DNA of 64,000 bases from Diplonema papillatum (taxonomy: Eukaryota > Euglenozoa > Diplonemea > Diplonemida > Diplonemidae), in assembly GCA_030068145.1 (NCBI GenBank), contig JAPJBO010000479.1, positions 62,001 to 126,000 on the forward strand, in the 5' to 3' direction. Both the position numbers and the translations under genes were made by a program. Of the stretch, positions 1 through 12,870 are shown piece after piece. How positions within the stretch are numbered: position 1 is the first letter of the stretch; each line of letters opens with the position of its first letter. The notes below the pieces were generated by a model. The model saw only the letters and a program-made list of their open reading frames with translations. It was not told the DNA's origin and searched no databases.

Positions 1-1008
1 AGCTATGAAGTTGGTCTTCGCGCGTCAAGTCTACCCACCTTCCAAGCACTTCGTCGTAAATGCGGAGTTGCTCGATAACGAAGGGCGCCCCGTTGCCTTC
101 ACGTGTCAGCAAGCTCTGTGTCTGCGAAGCAGAATATTGAAATCAATGTGATAATCTCTTGACTAAGATGTGACTTCCGCAACGTTTCTGCTTCCTCGTG
201 CGGATAGCGCGGTGGCGGTATCGGTGAGAACACTTGTAAGTGGGGTGGAATTGTCCTTGCAATAAATGAACCGGTGCCCTTCGTCTCACCGGTCATGCTT
301 GCTCTCGCCCCTATCAACATTTCTCGTACTGCTTCTCTTTGATTTGGTCAGCCCGCTCTTGCAGGTGCAGTGCCTTGATGAAAGCCGTGTGGCGACGTTG
401 TTAGTCGTTCGTTCCTCCATCGGAGCGCAGATTTCACGCTGTTTTTCCCCCTTGAAATTATACGCAGCTCCAGGCATGCCCCTATCTCTTGAAACTGCAT
501 CGAAGTGCCTGCTGTTTATCACAGTGAATCACGGTCCACCACGGTCTATCAGGTCCATCTCTAGTCCCTAGAGCTGCATCGAATTGCCCGGTGCTGTATT
601 CTTCGGTCTATCACGGTCTATCAGAGTATGAAGGACTCTCGGTGCGCATGCATTGCGTGAGCAGTGCACCACCACCATGCTGCCGAGGTGCTGAACGATG
701 CTTCGCTCCATGGGTTTTAATTAACGGAAAGCCGGCATACCTGGTTAATCAGCTCGTACAGGGTTGGTCGCCCAGGGAATGAGAGTTCAAGGTTATCCTT
801 CTTTCCGAATAGTTCTGCTCCGATGTGCAGCAACAAGGCCATATAACCGCCCCTTCCTGGATACATTTCGTTGTTTTCGCCGGAGTGAAACCATGACTCT
901 TTGATGTAACAGCAGACCCTGAAATCCGTAGCCCAGGCGGCCTAAAACACATGCAAACGCCCCGGCCTGGTAGCGGGTTTTCTCCTATGAAACCCAGTAT
1001 TTTCGGAG
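1..1008. other. spacer, no gene seen
   Basis: No reading frame here has a recognisable domain or coding-like composition. Around 530-630 there are several CTATCACGG/CTATCAGG-like words that recur elsewhere in the window (45505-45590, 59885-59960), so this is probably repeat-derived sequence. Confidence 0.5.
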
Positions 1009-1847
1009 GATAGGATGAAGCGCGGGGCTGCATGTATTTCAAACCCCCCGGGTTCTCAAGCGAAGATAGGATGAAGCGCGGGGCTGCATGTATTTCAAAC
1101 CCCCCGGGTTCTCAAGCGAAGATAGGATGAAGCGCGGGGCTGCATGTATTTCAAAACCCCCGGGTTCTCAAGCGAAGATAGGATGAAGCGCGGGGCTGCA
1201 TGTATTTCAAAACCCCCGGGTTCTCAAGCGAAGATAGGATGAAGCGCGGGGCTGCATGTATTTCAAACCCCCCGGGTTCTCAAGCGAAGATAGGATGAAG
1301 CGCGGGGCTGCATGTATTTCAAACCCCCCGGGTTCTCAAGCGAAGATAGGATGAAGCGCGGGGCTGCATGTATTTCAAAACCCCCGGGTTCTCAAGCGAA
1401 GATAGGATGAAGCGCGGGGCTGCATGTATTTCAAAACCCCCGGGTTCTCAAGCGAAGATAGGATGAAGCGCGGGGCTGCATGTATTTCAAACCCCCGGGT
1501 TCTCAAGCGAAGATAGGATGAAGCGCGGGGCTGCATGTATTTCAAAACCCCCGGGTTCTCAAGCGAAGATAGGATGAAGCGCGGGGCTGCATGTATTTCA
1601 AAACCCCCGGGTTCTCAAGCGAAGATAGGATGAAGCGCGGGGCTGCATGTATTTCAAACCCCCCGGGTTCTCAAGCGAAGATAGGATGAAGCGCGGGGCT
1701 GCATGTATTTCAAAACCCCCGGGTTCTCAAGCGAAGATAGGATGAAGCGCGGGGCTGCATGTATTTCAAAACCCCCGGGTTCTCAAGCGAAGATAGGATG
1801 AAGCGCGGGGCTGCATGTATTTTAAAACCCCCGGGTTCTCAAGCGAA
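1009..1847. repeat. 56-bp tandem array, about 15 units
   Basis: A unit of 56 bp beginning GATAGGATGAAGCGCGGGG and containing the palindromic core CCCCCCGGG repeats about fifteen times head to tail. Units are almost identical; the main differences are a one-base length change in the C run and a TTTC/TTTT change in the last unit. The sharp ends and high identity point to recent expansion. No ORF runs through it. Confidence 0.97.
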
Positions 1848-3220
1848 CCCGCATCTGTCTGGCCCATGGGCGACGACTGTAAAACGTCAACGAGTGGTTC
1901 ACGAGGTCGACGATGACGAGGTCATGAAGTAGCCTGACGTACGAGAAAGCATATTGGTGTGTCCCTCTCGTGGCATCGTGGTTCCGAGTTAGTCGTGCCT
2001 CGCTGCTCCATCCGCTAACTCGGAGTGTGCGCGAAGACAATTCAGTATGTAACTGTACAGTAAAGCTGACGATCTACCAGGCTGATCTGCACAAAGTGAC
2101 GTCGGCACATTGTGTGCACGCGTAGATTCACCTGTCTTGCAGGTTACAACACGGCTCCTCACAAGCCGGTTGCAGGGAGTACAGCGCGGGCCTAAGTGCA
2201 TGAATCCAGAATGGGCTCAGAAGGAAGGAAGACCCTGCGTGTCTGAAGAAGAATGGGGAACAGCTGTCAAAGAGGGGAAGCAGGCAAAGGGCGAAGGTGT
2301 GAGTGCGGTGGGAGGATGAAACCAGGCGAGCCAGCGGGTGTACGCAAGGTGAATCCTAAACACAGTGAACAGGTCCACCCCTATCTGGTATAGTAGTTTA
2401 TATCGCCTGGAACTGCATCAGAATTGAGAATTGTCTGTTGTCCACTACAGTTTATCAGGAGTCTATTCACAGGGGGGGTGAATCGGCTCACACACGTCCA
2501 GAATTCAGCTTGTGGCGCGAGCAACGCAGCGCGTTGCGAGCACGTCGTGGGCTTGGCAATTGCAGACACTCCACGGCGTGGGAGACGTGTTCAATAGCAC
2601 ACATTACGGCCCCGACATGAATTTACGCTGGATACTGGCTCGGCTCGGTTTCGGTACAATAAAAATAGAAACAGTAAGTTGGAACTGAAGAATAACCCAA
2701 TGCCCGTCAAGAAGTCGTCGCAGGTTTTTTATGGTGTGAGGAAGCAGTCCCTCCCGACGTCCAGTCCAAAAGAATCGATGAACCCCCTTTGCAGGAAAAA
2801 GAATCAAGAAGCTTCTGAAGGGTATTTCGATGTCCCAAAATTGAAACAATTTGTTGGAACCGATAGCCGGCCCAAAAGAAGAACACGCAGGGTACATTGT
2901 GTAGCTGCTTTTGCAGTCGTATATGGCTAGCACTTTCTCTCAGCGTGAGCACTGCCCCGGAGGGAGCCTGCGAGCAACGTTCCTTATGGACGCGGCGGAG
3001 CGGCGTTAAACACGACTTAACTACTACTGAACCTTTAGAGTGCAACTGCCTCAGGTAAGAAAACAGTGGCGCGAACGTGTACAAAATGGCTTCAGGGAGG
3101 GGGAGAAAGAGTGGGAGACAAAAAAAAAGGTGTTATCATGGGCCACAAGACAAAGGGACGGGAAGCAGACCAGGTTTTGCTTGAGTTGCTGGAGACCTTC
3201 GACAGCCTGAGAGCACAGGA
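1848..3220. other. spacer, no gene seen
   Basis: Short ORFs on both strands overlap each other and show no domain. I see no coding-like composition. Confidence 0.45.
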
Positions 3221-3400
3221 GAGTGTGCTCAACACCGTACCGTATCTGCTCCTTGTCCTAAGCCACGAACACATAAAGCTGGCAGAACCTGAGCTTCCGC
3301 AGACAAGGTCAGCGATGCGGCTGAGAGGGCCCGGCGGCTGTTCGTAGATTGTCACAGCCAGGGCCACCCATGCTGCGAAAGCATGGCAAATCCCTTCGGG
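3221..3400 (+). repeat. dispersed repeat family F1, diverged copy
   Basis: Matches the F1 family consensus in order: GTGCTCAACACCG, then a CCACGAACACATAA block, a CTGCAGACA-like block, then GGCTGTTCGTAG and CACAGCCAGGGCCACCC. It is one of the more diverged copies in the window. F1 has at least ten copies here; see 60180-60410 for the best-preserved one. Confidence 0.75.
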
Positions 3401-6400
3401 GAAGAAGCCCTAAACAACCGTACAGACGCCACCAGTTGAAAACTCGGGGCGCCATGACCTACAGGGTGAGAGTGGGGGGGCCAACACTATTCCAACCTAT
3501 CATCGCGTCGTAGTCGCAGGTTTCAGATTGCATCAATGACGTGATTTTGCAACGTTATTGACCCCCACCCGCCTCCCCTTTTCCCAAATGTATGTGAATG
3601 TGGCCGCGGCTGCGTCTAGCGGGCAGCATTCTTTTGTTTTGATTGTTGTTGTTTCGATGACGACCACCAATAGGCGTCATTTTTCTGCCTTTCGGCTTTC
3701 TTTTGATTACGCGGCGAGGTCGCCTTCTTATCTTGGTGCTTGTCTTCATCGTGTTACCGTATCGCAGTTTAAGGTCTTGCGACCTCGTGGTTTTTTCTGT
3801 TTGAAAGGAGCTTTGCTGGGGCTCTTTCGATAAAAAAGATCATGGCTCTTCAGGAGTCGCGGGGTCTCGAGCCCGATAGGCGAACCAAGGCGTAGTGGAG
3901 GCGGCATGTGACCTTGGTCTCCACAAGGCTTTCTTGTTTCTTCCACAACGTTTATCTAGGATCCTGAGCTTTGTTTCTCATTTGCCTTCTTCTTATTTCT
4001 ACGTGGCTGAAAGCGCAGGGCAGATGATTCCGTTGCGTGCACCGTTAGGCGAACCATCATGCATTATTATTGCCCTTTTCACTACGAATAGAACGCCCAA
4101 TCCGCCCGTAGTCTGACAGTTGCTGTCATCAGTGGCAATATTATAGTACACATGCAGTGCACACAGGGGATCCGAAGCGGGGTCTGGTTCTGATGTGCTC
4201 CAACAAGGCGCACCAAGATAGTTCCGATCCATTGGACACTTTCGATCAATCTGGGGAGATCTTGGCCCAGTATTCGGCAGCAGTAGAAATCTGGCAGAAC
4301 GCAGACAAAAAACACCGTGATCATTTCTGCGTGCGAGAAACTTACGACCCACAGCTTGCCGACGCGTGTCAGCCATTGTTTTAGAGTGTAAGTTTTGCTT
4401 ATGTTTCAGTCCATCAGGTTAAACCGTGCCCGAAAGAAGCTGAAGCAGCTGGTGTAAGGCATGTCTTCACAAGGACTGTGTCCTGCGCTACGAGGTCTGC
4501 GAGAGTGTGCAGTCAGCACACCGACCTGAGAAGCCAGCAATGCCTCCTCTGTGGACGCTTCTCCTTCCGAGAGTGCTTGAAAGTACGCATATCGAAGTGG
4601 ACGGATCCTAACTATACCCACCTCTGCATTGCAGATTGCTACGTCCTTGCGGATGGCATCCGTTCTCAGTAGGGGGCGAAGCTTTTTCTTGTCCTTCTTC
4701 TTCAGGTTAAACCGCTGCCGCTTGCCCACGTTTGTTTAGCGAAAGCTTGCTTAAAAAATCGGGGGTTACGTCCGCGGGTGACCTTCGTCGAACGGGTTCT
4801 TTTGTAGTGTATTTCAGCTGCAACACGGCGGGGCAGTTACTGACTAACGCAAGATCTTGGATGCAGCTTTTGTCTAAAAGACAGGACGATACTCCACCCC
4901 CGCGCTTGCCACCAGCCCAGTTCTTGTGTCCGTCAATCGAAAATGAATATTCCCCTTCACGTCTTCTGCAAAACGCTCCCCATGGATGAGTGTTCAACCT
5001 ATGAGGCAAAAGAATGAGACCTATCCATCTGTGCACACCTGGGCGTTGGAAGGGGCACACCAAAAACGCATTGTTTTCCTGGTTGAGAAAAGTGCAGCCA
5101 CAGCTTTCGGCAAGCGGGGCTTTACCCTTATTGTTTTGTTGACTGCTTCTTGTTTAAGAAGCCGGTTGACGAATGAGGCGGGGTCCCTCTAAGGTTAGGC
5201 CACAGGGTCCGGAAACAATCAGGTGGGTTACAGCAACAAGGTTTCGGTGTTCTCCGCCGGTTCTGTCGTTCTTGCTCTTCGGTTGGAATCATCGACGTCT
5301 ATGTGGAGACGTCGTTTTCGCCCGGTGGCTTTTGTTCGAGGTCCCGCTTGTCCCCATTATTATCAAACATGCAATGTTGGAGGAAAAGAAAACGCTTCGC
5401 AGGCCATCCACGTTTTTTTTTTTTTTTGCGCCCTGTACCATTAAACGTCCAGGGCAAATCGTGCAACGAAACACAATTTCTTCTCCTCATCAGTGGTTGG
5501 CCAGTTGCGCGTCTTATTTTTCCCCCGTCGCATTTGGGGTAGCAGCCAAATCTTCATTCACTGCGATATGAAGCTAATGCCCCTGTTCCATTCCTTTCCT
5601 TTCCTTTCTTCTTCGTTTCCCGGTGCTCGTGCTGAGACCGACGCCGCCTATACTTTGAAACAAGATCCTCATAAGTGACTCTTCTTACGAGCGGGTCTCT
5701 AACCCAGCGGTCACTGGTAAGTATAAAAACGTTACGGTCAAATGGTATGAGAAATTGTCCTGCTTCAGATAACAGAGCCCCTTTAGTATGAAACCTTTAT
5801 TGCGCGGTGCTTTTTGAGGTGGCGTGACGAAGGGGCAGTAGCTTTCTCAGCGCGAGCACCTTTTCCATGCCGTGTTTTCTTCTCCTCTTCCCGCAAGGGC
5901 TTTTTCTTTTTCTTTTTTTGGTTTTGAAACGTCGCACCATTGTGATGTCGCACTGCGAGCAAATCGAGTGCTTGTTGGCTGTCCACCCTCCACTATATAC
6001 GCTACCTCCAACTCGAAAAGAAGACACGCAACCAGCACACTGTCTTTGATGAGATCGGTGCGGGGGGGAATATGTTGCTACCTTTAGTATACAAGTAGGA
6101 ACTGGAACAAAGCGCATGGCAGGATGAGCACACCACCCGACAGCCTACAACAGGAGAATTCGGGTGGTTGAGGAGGTTCTTCTAAGACTGGCTTTGTCTT
6201 CCCACCCTCCCATGCCCCAGTGATCTTGCCTGGTTGGTTCATTGACTTGGTCAACAGGCACACTCTATCCCGGCAGTAGGAAGGGGGGGAGTACAGGGAA
6301 CTGGAAAACCGAACACACCAGTCTGTTTTGCCTTCACATATGTTTGTAGGTACCAAGGACATGTGTGTGCTTCGCCGCTGGGGTAGGTGCGATGGCCAAA

Positions 6401-7398
6401 CAAGTAGTCGTGTTTGCTATTTGTGTTTCGACTTTCTGTTTTTCTTCTTTTGCTTTGCTTTTTATGTCTGTGCTTGATCGGCTGACGGCGGTGCCACCAT
6501 CCCTTCTCCCACCTGTTTGAATACCACAAAACTGCAGTACGGCGTACAAAGGGATGCGATGTCAGTGTTAATCTCAGAAAGAGAACTCATTTTATTTGCA
6601 GGAGCTTTAAACTTGAACTCGGCACAAGCTGGGGCTGGGCAGGAGCCCAACCCCGTGTGATTAGGTCAAAAGGGCTGGCGTGGACCAGTACGGATCGCGA
6701 GACCGCCGCCCGAGAAGACCGACATCTGCCTTCAAGATGCATCCACAATGAACTGACACATGCGTCTGCCCGGGGGTTCGCCACTCACAGGGAGGAGAGC
6801 TGAGCTGATGTGAACACTTCTTGAGCGTACCAAGTTCACTGTTGCGTCAATACACATTCATGCAACACGAGGACCACCAGGGTGTTTTGCTTCATTTCAA
6901 AACTTCAGGGTTGTAAAGTCTCTGGGGTGACGATCAGTACATTGCGTTTCGACTGTATGAGCAAAGGCGTAGCTCGTCCCCTTCTCGTGCTGTCAACTCC
7001 CCTCCGACCGGCCTAACGAGAGCAAGTGTCACTTGGTTGATCCTTTTCGGGCAGGTATCTCTGTTGAAGGTAAGTTGCTTGCATTCTATTCAGTTATTTG
7101 GTTAATTTTCCCCTCCCCCACCTTCTGTTGTTTTGGTTGATTTTGGGGTTTGCGTTGCCGACAATCAACCGGAGTCGAGTGCTGTCTGTTGCCCCATTTT
7201 GGGAGGGGGTTCAACAACAGGTTCACGAGACAGGAAGAGACGTCAGAAAAGGTACTCACTCTAGAAAAGCGGAGTGATTCGTTGTGAGCGGAGCCCCCTT
7301 CCCTCACCGTTCTCGGATTCAAAAAAAAAAACGCAAAGCAGTTGCAAGCGTGTTGTTTAAATCCAGTGTTTCCTGCGATGTTGCGGGTTGCCGTGATT
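3401..7398. other. 4-kb spacer, no gene recognised
   Basis: Many short overlapping ORFs, none with a recognisable domain. Simple sequence includes a T run near 5411-5427 and a TTTCC run near 5588-5610. A basic ORF at 4406-4729 (minus) begins with a lysine/arginine-rich stretch but has no partner or motif that lets me call it a gene. Confidence 0.4.
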
Positions 7399-9369
7399 TT
7401 ATGCGCCTGGGACAGGGATTAGCATCCAGTGCTGGTTGCTAGCACCTGTCTTGGTCCATTGCCTGACGTCTGCGTTGTCATTCGGATTCCACTGGTAAAG
7501 CTCCATAGCTTTGTTGGCGTGTCCGGTGTGGATCGTAACGTAGCCCATGCCCGCCTCCTCGATGGCGAACTGCTGGTTTACCTTCATGTGGACGTCGTAT
7601 TGAAGGATCTTGCCGCCATCATCTTTCGTGGCGCCCTCCACGTCGAGAGCATATCCAGAGTTCACGTTGACGAATATGTACATTCCGTTACCAAAAGGCA
7701 TGATCTCCCACTGCTGCGACGGCCCGAAGTTACCGATGTTCGCCTTGGCGACGGCCAGCTTCTCTTTCGACGAGCCTTCGATGTCGAGGTACGTTCCGCT
7801 GTACTTGTTCCCAATGAAGTATTTGCCGCTGTAGCCCGTCGAAGTGGGCGTTGGGGGCGCCGTCGGCCAGGCTGGTTGGTACACGCTGGTCGGGGCCGGA
7901 TGGTCGTTGTTCTTCGGCGGTGCGTTGCGGTCTGGCGCGGCGATGAGCATCCACAGCTGGTTGCTTCCTCCGGTGAACTCGTACTGTTTCACGTTCCGTG
8001 CCGCCAAGTCCCACTCGTAAAGCTCGATCATCTTGCCGGAGTGTCTGGACTGGATGGTGACGTACCCATGGTCCGCGTCAAACACTTTCCACTCCTGGTT
8101 GGACCCCCCTCCGTATGCGTACTGCTGGATGTTTGCGCCGTTGTCGTTCGAGACGCCAGACACATCCAATCCTCGCCCCGAGTTGACGTTGATGATTTTG
8201 TAGTACCCGTCCCCAATGTGAGTGAACGTCCACTCCTGCGACGGTTCGAACGTCCCTTCGTTGACTTCCACATTCCCTCCGTTGCTTTCCGACGCATCCT
8301 TTACATCAAGGTATGTCGCGCTCCACTTGTTACCAATGAAGAAGTTGCCCGAGAGTGTGTGGTCAAGAGCAGGACCCATGGTCACAGGGGGTTCGGTCAC
8401 TGGCAGATCAATGAGCCTCCACTGCTGGTTTGCCGCTCCCGTTGGGGTAAACTGCTTCACAGAGGCGCCGTCGCTGGTGGACCATTCGTGGACTTCGAGT
8501 GCCTTGTTTGCGTGTCGGCTGAAGATGTAGACGTACCCGTCGCCAGCGGATGTGACGGAAAACTCTTGGTGCTGCAGATCGAGGTACGGGTACTGCACGA
8601 TGTCGACGCTGTCGTCCTTCTTCGCCGACGTGACGTCGAGTCCGAAGCCGGAGTTGACGTTCTCGATCTTCCAGAACCCGCTGCCCACGGGGGTGAACGT
8701 CCATTGCTGGTAGGTCTCGAACGTGCCCTCCCCCACTTGGACAGGGGCTGCTCGGTCGTCAGACCCGTCCTTGGGCTGCATGAACCCTCCGTTCCACTTG
8801 TTGCCGATGAAGTACGTCCCCGCCACGATCGGCGACGAAGGATCCACAACCGCGACCGGCGCGTTTACGGAGACCAGGACCCATTCTTGGTTTTCGCCGC
8901 CCTCGGTGTATTTGTACTGGTGCACACTCGCGCCGCTGTGCATTTCCCAGGCGTAGACCTGGACCGGCTTGTTCGCGTGCTTGGTGTAGAGCACGACGGA
9001 CCCGTCGGATTTCTCTTCGACCTTGAACTTCTGGTTCTGGGCGCCGGAGAACTTGTACTGGATGATGTTCCCGCCGTCGTCGTCAGACCCGCGCGCAACG
9101 TCAAGTCCCAAGCCGGAGTTGACGTTGATGATCGAGTAGGAGCCGTCGCTCAGCTTATCGAACGTCCACCGCTGCGACTTCGAGTTAGTCAAATCCGTCA
9201 CCACCACGTCGGCCACCGAGTCCTTCGAGCTGTCTTTGACGTCGAGTGCCTTTCCGCTGAATTCATTCAACACGTAGTACTCCCCGTCCGAAATCGCAGC
9301 TGCGCAACAAAGCACCGCCGCGGCGGACATCACCCTCAGCATCCGCTGCGCGGGCTCTCCCATCGTCAT
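7399..9369 (-). CDS. secreted protein with four ricin-B-like lectin domains
   Basis: A 656-residue protein made of a signal peptide (hydrophobic MLRVMSAAAVLCCAAA near residues 10-25) and four tandem beta-trefoil lectin-like domains at about residues 29-166, 184-321, 341-476 and 514-654. Each domain shows the family pattern of internal repeats: a (G/N)xYY(V/I)xN(K)xSGxxLDV start, a NVNSGxxLDV second repeat, an IxQY block and QxW-type motifs such as SQRW, NQEW, NQQW and NQHW. Linkers before domains 2 and 3 are short; a proline-rich linker of about 35 residues precedes domain 4. Ricin-B domains bind sugars; secretion and sugar binding are inferred. I start at the Met at 9369; the frame is open upstream to 9594, but that stretch matches a dispersed repeat at 32980-33030. 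No catalytic domain is attached. Paralogue at 15856-17283. Confidence 0.85.
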   Translation of the reverse strand: MTMGEPAQRMLRVMSAAAVLCCAAAISDGEYYVLNEFSGKALDVKDSSKDSVADVVVTDLTNSKSQRWTFDKLSDGSYSIINVNSGLGLDVARGSDDDGGNIIQYKFSGAQNQKFKVEEKSDGSVVLYTKHANKPVQVYAWEMHSGASVHQYKYTEGGENQEWVLVSVNAPVAVVDPSSPIVAGTYFIGNKWNGGFMQPKDGSDDRAAPVQVGEGTFETYQQWTFTPVGSGFWKIENVNSGFGLDVTSAKKDDSVDIVQYPYLDLQHQEFSVTSAGDGYVYIFSRHANKALEVHEWSTSDGASVKQFTPTGAANQQWRLIDLPVTEPPVTMGPALDHTLSGNFFIGNKWSATYLDVKDASESNGGNVEVNEGTFEPSQEWTFTHIGDGYYKIINVNSGRGLDVSGVSNDNGANIQQYAYGGGSNQEWKVFDADHGYVTIQSRHSGKMIELYEWDLAARNVKQYEFTGGSNQLWMLIAAPDRNAPPKNNDHPAPTSVYQPAWPTAPPTPTSTGYSGKYFIGNKYSGTYLDIEGSSKEKLAVAKANIGNFGPSQQWEIMPFGNGMYIFVNVNSGYALDVEGATKDDGGKILQYDVHMKVNQQFAIEEAGMGYVTIHTGHANKAMELYQWNPNDNADVRQWTKTGASNQHWMLIPVPGA

Positions 9370-9799
9370 CGTGAGTATTGAAGTGAACTTGTTGTTTGTC
9401 CTGCGTTTTCCAAGAGCGTTTCTTGTTTTGAAGAAGCCGGTGTTTGCAAGTCCTAGAGCCACTTCACGACGGATCTGGCAGGGTGAGCAGTGACACCTCC
9501 CGTTTTTGCGAGCACGAGTGTACCGGGGAAAGCCAGCTACACGGAGCCAAGGTTCGCGTGTTCGGCGGTACTGCAGAATCGAGTGATAGCACACGACTTC
9601 AAGTCAGCCCGCAAGAGCTTCTACCCTATCAGCTTTTGACGGACTGAGGGTACAACTTGTTATGGGGGCATAGCCCCGTAGGGGCACTAACACTTAGCTG
9701 TTTCAGCTAGAAATGCTTCGTACCGTCTCAGTCAGACGACCTGAGGCTCTACAACCCCGATCCATGAGACCCCAGTTGCTCTAGAAAGAAGAAAAAGGC

Positions 9800-9925
9800 C
9801 GCTCTGGGTCAGGCACATGACAGTCAACCTTGCAAAGCTTGAGTTGAAGGCAACACAGTGCTACAACCCCGTCCGCTCTGCCCTGGCTGACCGTCTCTAC
9901 GTTCAGCGCAAGAGCTGAAGCCCAA
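9800..9925 (-). repeat. dispersed repeat family F6, inverted diverged copy
   Basis: Reverse-complement match to the closely similar sequences at 27425-27580 and 33095-33240: shared words include GACGGTCAGCC, AGAGCGGACGGGGTTGT, CAAGCTTTGCAAG and GGTTGACCGTCA. This copy is more diverged than the other two. Confidence 0.7.
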
Positions 9926-11869
9926 GGTGCGCCCTTGATGCTTTACGTTGGGAAGTCGGTAGCCACTTGACCGTAGACCCGTAGCTGACCTGTTCCGCAC
10001 ACCGCTGCTGTTGCTAACGTTGGATCTTGGTCAATTGTATCCACCTCGATCCCGCGGTTTAAAGGCCACTGTCCTCAAAGTCCATACCTCTGGGCACCTT
10101 GAGGAGAAAAATTCCTCCTCGCAGCCAACCCCTGAAAGCCGAAGGCTCATTTCTGCCTCTCGACTGAGCTTGACGGTGCCACCTTCCTGACGCTTCAACT
10201 GGCAGCAGACCCACGTCACAAGGGGGAACAATGAATCCCAGTGTCTGGGGAAGCGAAAAGACAAAAAGGAACCCCAAAATATAGAGGGCCGCTGTCCTCA
10301 TATAGGGCAGGAAGAGCGAGAATCCCACTGGCTGGGGAACCATAAAAGCAAAGCAGAAACAGGTCACTGTCCTCAAAGGGGGGCATGAGGAAGGAAGATG
10401 CAATAAGTTAACGGTACGCGTGCGTGAGGGGGAGTGTGTGAGTCTGGTTTCGGCCAAAACCAGACAGAGTGCCCGGTCGCACTGAAGCGACGGTGTGCGC
10501 GCTGGGGGGGGGGGGGGGGGGCGTCTGTTTGTTGATTTTTCTCCTGTACTCAATCCGAGCACCTTTTATTTGATGGGCGGGTCTGAAACCCCTCAAGTCG
10601 TATTGATTTGTGCGTGTGTGTACGTGTTGGAACTCCTGTCCGTTTCTTCGCGATTCTTCAGCGCAAGCACGCATCATTCTACGATGTTCCGCACTAGCTC
10701 TGGCCTCAGCGAAGGAAAGAGAACATGAGCTGAGACGTTTTCAATTGCAGTAACGATTTGTAGTTGGCAGCTACTTCTTGAAACTTCCAAAAGCAGGTGA
10801 GTTCCACTGGTGCGCCAACAAAAAAGGGGCAAAATGGCGGAGCCTGCGTTTTGTTTTGTGTTTGCGTCACTCCTCCAACCTCGCTTCGGCGAGTGGATGT
10901 GAGCAGTTCGCTCAGAAACGTTGAGATTCCAACCATTGACGCGCCGAAGGCGCCCAAGCAAGCTTGGTATGTGTGTGTGTGGGCGTGTGTGTGCTGTGGA
11001 TGCGTCACCGCGACCTGGGAAACGGGGCTCGGGACCACCAATGTATCCAAGTCGCGCATATTGTTAATCCGAAGCGGGTATTGATTCGTTGCAACCGCTT
11101 GAGCTTCAATTTGTGCGCTACTGTGCCAATTAAGTACAGAAGCGCGGGTTTGGAATCGTTGGTTAGCAGACATGGAAGGGCATGGGCTCCGGCAAAACCA
11201 GTGCCAAAGGTGCTATACCTGGTAAGGCATAGCGTGTGACTGTACCAGTAAAGTACAGAAACCTGACTTTTTTAAATTCGATGGTGAGCAACTACTGGGC
11301 GTTGGTTCCAAAGGTACCAGCAATCCCGCCAGGGGATCGCTTACGCATCCATTCGTTTTCTAACCGACGTTCGGAGAGTAATTTGTTGCACACTCTTTCT
11401 CTGATACCGACTTTCGCAGCAACCATGAACTGACACTCCTTCGTGGGATCTGATAAGCGATCATTTAGACACCTTATGTCAGCTCTCGATTCGTCCGGTG
11501 TCGCAAGTCCGGCTTACCAGAAGTGGTCCACTTAGAATGCGCCATGGTGCAAGTGAAGTAACCCCATGCTCGCCTCCCACTAAAAGTCCTCAATGTAGCT
11601 GGGAACACAACTTCGACCGCATTTTCCGGGTAACTGGCTTTCTCGAGAACAGCTTCCGGCAACAGTCGCGGGACAGGCGGAGACACATTGAATTCATGCC
11701 GGTGTCAGCCCCCACCGCCAACGAATGGAGGGGGCGACGGGTTGGCGTGGGTAGAACTCACAAACGGACAAGGAGGACAAGTAGTAGCTGGACTGTCGGA
11801 GGGCATCCTGCTTCTGATTGGCGGTGCGCATGATGCTCGGCTGTGCGCCCGCGTTGCCACACCTTGCAA

Positions 11870-11985
11870 AAGATTAGTACGGCGCTTTCTTTTCTTTTGT
11901 GCGCACTAGCGAAACTCACCTGCTTTGGTAAGTTGCATGTAGTACGCTGCCAACTATATCTAATTCTGTAGTACCAAGAATGCAT
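11870..11985 (+). repeat. dispersed repeat shared with 24405-24520
   Basis: Both copies run from a CGCTTTCTTTT block through TGTGCGCACTAGCG, AACTCACC, TTTGGTAAGTT and TAGTACCAA to a TGTTAACACAAA end. The 24405 copy is followed directly by a GA run and an F3 repeat. Confidence 0.7.
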
Positions 11986-12709
11986 TGTTAACACAAAGAG
12001 AGCTACCGGAGGGGAGCGGCGATGTCCTCGATCCTCTCGCGGAAAGGCGTATTTCGATTCGACTTGATGACTGCTGGTTGACGGTCTTGGGGGGCAAGAC
12101 CGGTTTCTGGTATACCAATGGATTCACGGGTGCTGCGGCAAGTGAGGAATGACGACAAAAGATGGCGGCAAGCGTCACCTGCCGCGCGCTGAATTAATTT
12201 CTTGGCACGTTGGCCGCTTTGTGGGGGGAAGGAACTCTGGACAGGCTCGTCTGCACAGCGGGGCCGGCGGTCTTCACTGACTGGTCAGTCCTAGCAAAGC
12301 ACGCGTCCCCACAAAAGCGCGAAGCCCCACGTGTTGAGGCGTGCGCCAAAGCATGGAAAAATCTGAAAACGAGTTTTTGCCCGTAGAGGCTTTTCGTCAT
12401 ATTCTGCAGAGGCTTCTATCTGGATCAATGTCTAAGTAATATTGCGTCTTAACCATGGTTAAGTGCACAATTGAGAAAAAGCTGGTGAAGCTCCGACGCC
12501 GCCCACGTGGTGTGAGTTGTTTGAAACACTGTGCAGACGTGTGTCGCAAGAAAAAACTCGTGGGGCTGCCTAGTGCTTATTTCGACGGAGGCTAGAGGGG
12601 GGATTTAGGAGTGAGACCCGGTAGCCGGGATCAGGATCATAGTTTATCGTTTAGGGCAGAACGCTGCCTCTTATACCATGAAGAATTGGCTCCAGTTTTG
12701 GGAGAACAC

Positions 12710-12870
12710 GGGAGCGTATACACCAGCAGCCATAAACTAAGTCAATGCGGGGGTGAAAAAGTGCGGGAGTGGCCACTCCCGCCCTTATTTGCCACCATTG
12801 AGGGAGTGAGGCCAACCGCACGAGGGACTCCCGCAATCGGAGTAGGAGTCCGGGATGTAGAAGAGATTAC
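12710..12870 (-). repeat. palindrome-rich repeat, inverted relative of 59550-59745
   Basis: Reverse-complement relative of the sequence near 59550-59745. Both contain AAAAAGTGCGGGAGTGG, CACTCCCGC, GGGAGTGAGGCC and ACTCCCGCAAT in matching order. The motif GCGGGAGTGGCACTCCCGC is itself an inverted repeat; the 59.6-kb copy has more units of it. Confidence 0.7.

Noticed and set aside
4406-4729. Basic 107-residue minus-strand frame (MGKRQRFNLKKKDKKKLR)
   Set aside because: The lysine-rich start looked ribosomal or nuclear, but no family fits, and a near-repeat of its ends (CAGGTTAAACCG at both edges) suggests local duplication rather than a gene.
7429-9381. 650-residue plus-strand frame opposite the four-domain lectin gene
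   Set aside because: It is the antisense shadow of a GC-rich repetitive gene: Arg/Val/Asp-rich composition, no domain, and repeats in register with the lectin domains on the other strand.
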